Shown: in pieces, positions 57,637 to 64,000 of the stretch
Layout: every line of letters starts with the position of its first letter
How positions within the stretch are numbered: position 1 is the first letter of the stretch
Source of the DNA: Mytilus trossulus
Taxonomy: Eukaryota; Mollusca; Bivalvia; Mytilida; Mytilidae
Assembly: GCF_036588685.1 (NCBI RefSeq)
Contig: NC_086376.1
Location: forward strand, 14,833,911-14,897,910
DNA length: 64,000 bases
Reading direction: 5' to 3'
Notes under the pieces: generated by a model
Database searches by the model: none
Told to the model about the DNA's origin: nothing
The model's input: the letters and a program-made list of their open reading frames with translations, nothing else
Made by a program: the position numbers and the translations under genes

Positions 57637-58523
57637 CAAAGTTATTGGACGCATCGAATTCTCAGAATACATGGAAAACGTATAACAATGGACTAACTTC
57701 ATTTGTTTCATTTAGATTAAAAGAAGGTTTAGGAAATACATGGCCGTCCAGTATTTCGCATTTAGTCAATTATGTTGCTTATTTATCAAAATTAGGATAT
57801 GCCCCTGCAACGGTTAAGGTGTACTTGTCAGGTTTAAGCTATTATTTACGAATAAATGAGCTCACTGATTTGACTTCATCGTTCATTATACAAAAAATGT
57901 TGAAAGGAATGGACAAACTATATGGCGTAGTGGATAGTCGCAAACCTATAACCTTAGAAATATTAGCTCGATTAATAAACTCGTTGCAATGTGTCTGTTC
58001 TTCAGTATATGAATGTACGTTATTTGGATCCATGTTTTCATTAGCATTTTTTGCATTTTTGAGAATCGGTGAAATTACAATTAATAGAAATACGCAACAT
58101 GTCATTAACAATGATGATGTCAATGTTTCACATCATTCACAATCTGCATATATCACAATTCCCTTTTCGAAAGCAGACCAAAATGGTTTATCTACAACAT
58201 TTACAGTTGAACGATTTTATCAAGTAGCTATTTGCCCGGTGAGATTGTTATTAAACTTTATTTCAATCAGACACCAAAACAATGGACCACTTTTTTGTCA
58301 TTTTAACAAAACCGGTGTAACACGATTTCAATTTTCTAGTGTACTATGCAAGACCATGAAATTTATTGATTGTAATCCAAATGAGTACAACACGCATTCA
58401 TTTCGAATAGGAGCAGCTACACATTTTGCTATGAATGGTCATACTGATGAAGAAATTATGACTTTAGGTCCTTGGAAATCTGCATCCTTTAAACGTTACA
58501 TAAGAAATGAGCTAACCAAATAA
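57552..58523 (+). CDS. Tyrosine recombinase of the retroelement
   Basis: An open frame (extending from 57528 without an ATG) overlaps the end of the RNase H frame in another phase. Residues of a phage-integrase-type recombinase are present. The N-terminal SAM-like core-binding region (T-W-K-T-Y-N-N-G-L, Y-L-S-G-L-S-Y-Y-L) is followed by catalytic Arg in A-F-L-R-I-G-E (about 58060), H-S-F-R (58395-58406), G-P-W-K-S-A-S (about 58470) and the nucleophile Tyr at 58497-58499. This complete R...HxxR...(H/W)...Y set suggests a catalytically competent fold. The true start and the way it is translated are unclear; a TTTCAG at about 57547-57552 may be a splice acceptor. The enzyme would integrate a circular cDNA. 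TAA 58521-58523 separates it, in the same frame, from the hydrolase. Confidence 0.85.
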   Translation, partial: EIQKTGSNSKYTSSYNSGGILEHFRPEIAKLLDASNSQNTWKTYNNGLTSFVSFRLKEGLGNTWPSSISHLVNYVAYLSKLGYAPATVKVYLSGLSYYLRINELTDLTSSFIIQKMLKGMDKLYGVVDSRKPITLEILARLINSLQCVCSSVYECTLFGSMFSLAFFAFLRIGEITINRNTQHVINNDDVNVSHHSQSAYITIPFSKADQNGLSTTFTVERFYQVAICPVRLLLNFISIRHQNNGPLFCHFNKTGVTRFQFSSVLCKTMKFIDCNPNEYNTHSFRIGAATHFAMNGHTDEEIMTLGPWKSASFKRYIRNELTK

Positions 58524-59153
58524 CTTATAATTTCAGCTTGTCTTAGTAATGAAATATGGATTATTGGTTCTTCAATAATATGCAGTGCTCGTGATCACTC
58601 GGAGAACATACCTTCAGGTAGTCATTTAGGTCTTTTGAAAAATAATAATTGTTTTTTGCGATGGGCAGGCAAATCTGGTATGAAATGGGACGATGTTGTT
58701 GGCACAGTTAACAGCATCATTAATTTATGCAACAAAATTCCACATGCGTTGATATTGCATTGTGGTGGGAATGACATAGGAAATGTACCATGTGGTGCTC
58801 TGCTATATCACATTAAATTCACAATAGCAATTCTGTCTCGCATGCTCCCAAATTGTTCTCTTATATGGTCAAGCATTCTTCCCAGGCGTTCATGGCGTTA
58901 CTCAAGTGATGACCATGTCATGGAAGTTACAAGAAAGAGAATAATTAGGGGAGTGAGATCTTATATACTCAAACATGGAGGATACGTTATCAAATATCCA
59001 GATTTTGATGATCGTCATCCAGCGCTATATTCTGACGATGGAGTACATCTATCATTTATTGCAAATGATATTTTCTTGAATCAAATTCAGTCAGCACTAG
59101 AAACATTCATAAAGTATCCACATTGTGTTATATTTCCTCACGATCACCTCTAA
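58524..59153 (+). CDS. SGNH hydrolase-like protein of the retroelement
   Basis: The frame is the same as that of the recombinase, directly after its TAA, and open to TAA 59151-59153. No ATG precedes block I except the internal one near 58552. Blocks are visible: I-W-I-I-G-S-S-I-I (block I, nucleophile Ser), W-A-G-K-S-G-M-K-W (block II), H-C-G-G-N-D-I-G (block III, oxyanion Asn) and D-G-V-H-L-S (block V, Asp/His). All four catalytic positions are present. SGNH hydrolases are esterases or lipases. In Ngaro-type elements their job is unknown; de-esterification of nucleic-acid- or membrane-linked substrates is only a guess. A TTTCAG ends at 58536, 13 bases after the recombinase stop, so splicing could supply a start. 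Confidence 0.8.
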   Translation, partial: LIISACLSNEIWIIGSSIICSARDHSENIPSGSHLGLLKNNNCFLRWAGKSGMKWDDVVGTVNSIINLCNKIPHALILHCGGNDIGNVPCGALLYHIKFTIAILSRMLPNCSLIWSSILPRRSWRYSSDDHVMEVTRKRIIRGVRSYILKHGGYVIKYPDFDDRHPALYSDDGVHLSFIANDIFLNQIQSALETFIKYPHCVIFPHDHL

Positions 59154-59784
59154 TTTAAAATAAACACAGTTCATACTGATATTGGATGAAAATACATGTA
59201 TTTTATGAAATTTGGTTGTTATAAAAATGTTGATTTCGCAATATTTTTTATTATTTTGATTGTTTAAATGTTGTTGAAAAGTTGATTGTAGAATTGTCAT
59301 GGGTAAATTTTGATGCGGATTATCATTCTGTACTAAAGTCCGAATGATAATGTTGGCGTAATTTACTTCATTTTATGCAGACTATGGATAGCCCAGCTGC
59401 TAATTCTGAAATATTGCTGAATGGACCGCCCTTCAGTACACCAGTTTTGGATCGCCCAGCTGTGATACAATGATTAGTTCAATCGTCATCAACATTTTAT
59501 TGATTAACAAATATTTTGGTTGTGTACTGTTGTTGTAACAGTTGTTGTTGTTTTATGAATGAATTTTGATTAAATGTTGAAATGACAATTCAATATCCAA
59601 ACAAAATCAGTGTTTGTTATTTGTTGTACTGAAATACAAATCAAGGCATCAATGGCGTCTGTTTGTCAAATCTGATAATTGGTTAATTTACACCAAGTGA
59701 TATTTTGGTCAAATGAGATATTCAATAACGATAGGTTACAGACTTCGTTTTGACGGTAAACATAAAACCAAGTAGTGCCTTTCT
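59154..59784. other. 3' flank of the retroelement
   Basis: Contains ATTATCATTC...GAATGATAAT (about 59320-59352), a 10-bp stem with a 13-base loop, and two copies of GGAT(A/C)GCCCAGCTG (59386-59400 and about 59449). These may be parts of the element's terminal structure. No gene is seen. Confidence 0.45.
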
Positions 59785-60565
59785 TAAAATATACAATACA
59801 ACGTCAAAATAGTCCTAACGTGATCGTGTTGCATGCCGCACAACGTTGATTTTTGACGTTTTTCACAATAAAAAATGTAAATAAATTTTGAGACAAAATA
59901 TAAAGTTACTTTTGATTATTTTATATTATCAAATTCATGTATTAACAACATATAGCTTTTTAAGAAAATTCCATGTAGAAGAATTAGATATTGTACGATT
60001 TTTAGACAAACTTGGAAGGTTTTTCACCGATTTTATGTGATTTCTATACAAACATTCAACCATATTAATATATTAAAAGAAATCTATCTGTTATATTTCT
60101 AATATCCTGTACAATTTCACGAAAATGGTAATTGTTGTATGATAGTTCGTTTCAAAGTGTGTTGCATTGTCGTTTTGGTTGTTTGTTGCACTTCAGTGTT
60201 TCTGTTGTTTCGTTGTTTTCCTTTTTAATGGATGGATTTCCCTTCGTTTTAGTTTGTAAGCCGAATTTATTCGCTCTCAATTTTTTTTTATACTTTTGAG
60301 CAGCGGTGAACTTCTGTTACCATCATTCAGAAGATAATAAAAGAGGCGCAGACATTGTTTTTGTATATTAGGTTGTAGTTCAACGAGCTAAGGTTTAAGG
60401 CAAAATTTCTGCGACATTAACTATTCTTTTACCTTAAGCCAATCTCAGACCATTAGGTGATATGTATTGGCAAATAAAACTCCACAAAACCCGTAAATTA
60501 TTGTTTCTTCTCGGACTCTGTTAAGTAATTTATTCGAGCGTCACTGATGAGTCTTTTATAGATGT
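59785..60565 (+). repeat. Array module a, third copy
   Basis: ACGTGATCGTGTTGCATGCC, GTTTCTGTTGTTTCGTTG, CGTCACTGATGAGTC and the surrounding order match 48330-49130 and 50618-51415, with more divergence than those two show from each other. Confidence 0.8.
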
Positions 60566-61559
60566 TACGAGAGTCTGGCAAAAATATAAAATTTCAATTC
60601 TCGTATCTATGATAAGTTTATTTACTATTTATATGTCGGTGTTTTTAACGAGTTCCAGAACTAATATCAAATAATTTATCGGGCTTTTTTTCTATTTACC
60701 TGAATAAATAAATATAAATCAACATAGTTTTTACAACTGTTCGTTCCTATATTTAGATATTTCAGTATAAAACCAGAAAACTTTAATCTTCACTACAAAA
60801 AGGAAAATATTTCTTTTCCTTTTGTTAATTTTCCCTTTTTGGCTGTGGTGTTCCTATGGTATTGTTGTCATTCGGTGTTTATATATATTCCAACTCATTC
60901 GCTCTGCTCGTGTCTGTAGTCGGCTATGTATTGGTTCTTTTTATGATGTTGTCTTATAATTTATCTTAGATCAATATGTGACACTTGAATAAACTATTAT
61001 TTATCTTATCTATTTTCTCCCATAAAGATGGAGTTCGCGTTGATAGTTTATTTCTGCTTAGTTTGAATATCCTTTTGGTATAAGTTAACTCTCTATTGAA
61101 TATGCCATTATAGTTACTTTTATAAATAGACGGCAATCCAATAGCAAAATCAAAAATGACCTGTATATAGTATTTAGGCAGGGCAGACAGGACGACAAAC
61201 CAGACCCTTATCCTAAGCCTAACAAATCCGCCATGAGAAGAAATCAACGAACAGCAGAACACAGAAGGTGGACAAAAAACAACAACAAAACTTTTAACAT
61301 TGATTCTAACCAAAACATCATATTCTTTTGGAGCATTTTTGCACGTTTCTTTGTGTGACAATGAAGGGCAAATATTAAGTTATATTATTTTTCATTAAAA
61401 ACAAGAAATTTTAAAACCGTAAAACGCCTGTTTGATGAAATGCTTTAGGAACATATTTTTATATATTCTTGCTACTTCGTACCTATTTTAATGTGTACTC
61501 TAGTAACGGTTTGAATTCTATTTCAGAGCAATCCCTATCCATTTCATATAGAAGTGGGT
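60566..61559. other. About 1-kb insertion between modules a and b
   Basis: In blocks 1 and 2 module a runs straight into b. Here about 1 kb intervenes. It holds a minus-strand 131-codon open frame (60966-61361) with no recognisable domain and a Cys/Phe/Val-rich centre. The frame looks incidental. No terminal repeats were found, so the insert is unclassified. Confidence 0.5.
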
Positions 61560-63130
61560 CAGCGACCTAGTTCTTTCTTCTTTTTTTTTTGAAACGCAAC
61601 CTTTGGTATGATTTTGTAATAGGGCAACTGTTTGTTTGTCCATTATATTGAAAACAACGTGATGTAATCAAACTTTATCGGTTGGTAGATATACGGAGAT
61701 GCGGTATAAGTGCCACTGAGAAAACTCTCCATCTAGATCTCAGCTTGTATAAGTCGACCATTATATGTCAAAGTATAGTATTAAACATAGAGCCTTGTTT
61801 CAAACCGAACAGCAAGCTATGAAGGACACCACAGTGATTAGTGCTAAACCGTTCGAACAGGAAACCAACGGTATAATCTATATTATAACGAAAAACGAGA
61901 AACACTTGGGAAACACATCAACAAACGACAACCACTGAATATCAGGTTCATGATTAAGGACAGCTGTACACAATTGCAGCTAGTTTAAACACTTTTATAG
62001 GTGGCATCTTCACCTAACATAAAACAATAATTTGACATCACACCAGAGCAAAACATACTAAAAAGTATCAATTGAAATGGCTTAACTCACACAAAAGAGA
62101 TATTATCAAAACTAACTCAACTTAAACTGAAGGAATACAATTGATCGATGACATAATGCATATCATCATATTTCATATCTTATCGAGGCCTGTTATAGCT
62201 GACTATGCGGTATGGGCTTTGCTTATTGTTGAAGGCCGTACAGTGACCTATAGTTGTTAATATCTGTGTCGTTTTGGTCTTGTGTGGATAGTTGTCTCAT
62301 AGGCAATCATACCACATCTTCTTTTATATATATATAAAATTGATAAAGCATGGGGGTTAGATGTAAAACAATGTCGGAAGTCAACCTTGCGATCGTTTTT
62401 CATGGTGGTGCTTGATCTTATTTAGATTTTCACGAGTTTGCCATGTTTGATATTGCTTAGCTAATGTACAATTGGTAATACAATCAATAAAATGAAAATA
62501 AACATAGTAACCAAGGGTTTGTTTTTCATCAAGATATTGATTATGAATGAGTTAATTTATAAAATATACATGGATTATTACACCTGTTACGCAGTATCAA
62601 CATTGTAACTTTCATTGATTTGTTTTTCGCTTATAGTTTCTATCTATTTCACATTTTGTATACATTTTAGATGATTTACACCCATGATAAAAATCGTTTA
62701 AGTACCAGCAATTATTTGCTCACAAATACAAGAATAACTTAAAGAATTACTTTGAAAACATCATGATGGTAGGGAATTTAATTCGTGGTTTATTTTTATT
62801 TTTTAATATATAATGTTTTTGTTTTGCAACAATACATTTTAGACAACAGTTACGGTCTTTTAATTTGATGTGTACGTTTATTGATATCACCACGTTTTTA
62901 TTTGGATTTATGTTGCTCAGTCTTCAGCTGTCTATGCTGTATTTTACATTTTGTCTTTTTCTTTTTTAATAATTGCAAATTCAAGTTTTTTTTCGAGTTA
63001 TGAGTTTGAATATCCTATTTAGATTTCTTGCCTTCATTAATTTAGGAAAATATATATGATCGTAGATATTTGTTCTTTTTGTAAAAGAGTATTCAATATA
63101 TAAAGGACTTTTTATGTAATAATACTGTTA
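61560..63130 (+). repeat. Array block 4 (modules b-c-d-e-f)
   Basis: b (61560-61880), c (61880-62170), d (62180-62335), e (62336-62700) and f (62700-63130) match 51600-54480 closely, without the Tc1 element. The second retroelement copy follows at the same distance. Element and flanks were therefore duplicated as one block. Confidence 0.85.
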
Positions 63131-64000
63131 TGTAAATATATGCATAAACACAAATGTCATGCACACATATTAGCAAATAAGTATTGTCTTACAAATACTT
63201 AATGCACAAGAGCCAATTGCCAATACTTATATATTACTTATTTTCGTACAAAACTATATTGTTTTTATAAATCAATTTCGTTTTGAACGATAAAAAATAA
63301 TAGAATTTAATTAAATGAAAATTAAATTAATTTATTGAATTAACATATACATGTATTGAGACTCGACAAATCGAGTCGTCCTTGACTCTTATTATGCTAA
63401 TTTGGGCATGTGACAGCCGAGTAGTAAAAGTCCGTGCAATTTAACGGTCTCTTTTACCTTGAAAACCGAACGGAGAGGACGTTAAAAAATTAAGAGAAAT
63501 ATTCTACATACACTATCAAGAAATGCCTAGAATTGGTCGACGATGAAATGGGAATGGGCGCGCACGAGTGCCCGTTGTTGAAGCGCAACCACCAGAGAGA
63601 CGACGCGGAAAGAGAAACCGTGCAGTTGCTGCACCAAGAAATCAAAATGTGGGGGCAATTGTTGGTGAAGTACAAGTACAAGCACCTCTTCCTCTACAAA
63701 TCCAGGCTCATTTGCCAATTGAAAGACAACCTGCCTTGCAAGGTCCAGCACCAGCAATGAACGTACAAGCGCCATTTGCGCAAGTTAAAATACCAGCTCC
63801 TGTGCCAATGCCTAATCAAAATGGTGAGATAAATAATGATCCTATGCTTATACCTAATCAGTCAGAATATGATGTTTACGTATCTCAAAATTTGAAAGAA
63901 AAAATATGGAATAGAGAATTTATAGATTTGTCATTACTTCTTTATCAAAATTTTATTAGTCAAGTTGACAGACCTCAGAATGTTATAAGTTATGATAATG
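63131..64000 (+). mobile_element. Second Ngaro-type retroelement copy (5' end only)
   Basis: 5' leader (63131-63522) and Gag-like frame from ATG 63523, with the same TGA at 63544-63546. Differences from the first copy include a single-base change in the Arg-rich part (AAAAGA to GGAAAGA), GTTGAAATA to GTTAAAATA near 63784, and GATGACAG to GTTGACAG near 63965. The window ends inside Gag, so its state downstream is unknown. Confidence 0.9.
63523..64000 (+). pseudogene. Gag-like frame of the second retroelement copy (partial)
   Basis: Counterpart of 54866-55342. It has M-P-R-I-G-R-R followed by the shared TGA, then the Arg-rich and Pro/Gln-rich N-terminal part. It is cut by the window end before the zinc-motif region. 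Its offset from the first copy is 8657. Confidence 0.8.

Larger units (their letters stand above)
54866..59155 (+). mobile_element. Ngaro-type tyrosine-recombinase retrotransposon with SGNH hydrolase
   Basis: The order Gag-like, RT-RNase H, tyrosine recombinase, SGNH hydrolase on one strand is that of Ngaro-group elements. These integrate with a recombinase instead of a DDE integrase, and some vertebrate and invertebrate members carry an SGNH-hydrolase region. No methyltransferase, as found in many DIRS elements, is present. Lesions: TGA at 54887, TAA at 56177, and frame changes and stops in the RNase H part. The recombinase and hydrolase frames are open. A second copy starts at 63523. Confidence 0.85.

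Noticed and set aside
54481-59784. LTR retrotransposon interpretation of the RT-bearing element
   Set aside because: No protease or DDE integrase, no long terminal repeats found, and a tyrosine recombinase follows RNase H. This excludes Gypsy/Copia types.
60966-61361. 131-codon minus-strand open frame
   Set aside because: No domain, odd Cys/Phe/Val-rich centre and AT-driven composition. Not supported as a gene without homologues or transcripts.

Overview
The window is eukaryotic, AT-rich, gene-poor and crowded with repeats. The mix of interspersed repeats, a C1q-domain gene, a LicD/FKRP-like gene and a SINE with a tRNA-like head suggests a bivalve mollusc. Several repeat families are ones I associate with marine mussels (Mytilus). 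That taxonomic call is recognition from memory, not a database result.

Region 1 (1-22.2 kb) is a large direct tandem duplication. Copy A (1-9456) and copy B (11398-22093) are nearly identical. Each carries, in order: the 3' end of a Penelope-like retroelement, two tRNA-derived SINEs, a decayed Tc1-type transposase split by a 254-bp repeat, a gene for a type II membrane protein resembling the DUF1647 family, about 3.3 kb of degenerate dyad-symmetric and ATGGCTGCCGT-type short modules, and a LINE endonuclease fragment. Copy B has the intact 378-codon gene. Copy A lost 1258 bp, including the start and membrane anchor. Between the copies, at 9457-11790, lies a Penelope-like element with reverse transcriptase and a GIY-YIG endonuclease remnant. 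It is joined directly to the interrupted LINE endonuclease at 9456.

Region 2 (22.2-32.7 kb) has no convincing gene. It holds a 57-bp tandem repeat, a pair of inverted arms about 4.3 kb apart (23.29-23.83 and 28.10-28.53 kb) that each contain a 21-bp minisatellite, TA microsatellites and several interspersed repeats.

Region 3 (32.7-39.2 kb) holds a minus-strand LicD/fukutin-related-protein-like gene. It is broken by two in-frame stops, a frameshift and a 781-bp element with about 49-bp terminal inverted repeats flanked by TTAA. It is followed by a 142-bp perfect-class hairpin and a plus-strand C1q-domain gene.

Region 4 (39-64 kb) is a higher-order array of repeat modules, with a 1301-bp Tc1/mariner-type element and a tyrosine-recombinase retrotransposon of Ngaro type. 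The retrotransposon carries Gag-like, RT-RNase H, recombinase and SGNH-hydrolase regions at 54.87-59.15 kb. A second copy begins at 63.5 kb and runs off the end of the window. The flanking modules are duplicated along with the element, so this looks like block duplication rather than two insertions.

Two probable host genes look usable: the DUF1647-like gene at 17236-18372 and the C1q gene at 38695-39201. Everything else coding is a pseudogene or a mobile-element remnant. The strongest points for follow-up are the SGNH-bearing retroelement with its stop-codon/acceptor arrangement, the TTAA element inside the LicD-like pseudogene, and the dyad-module array beside the duplicated gene.
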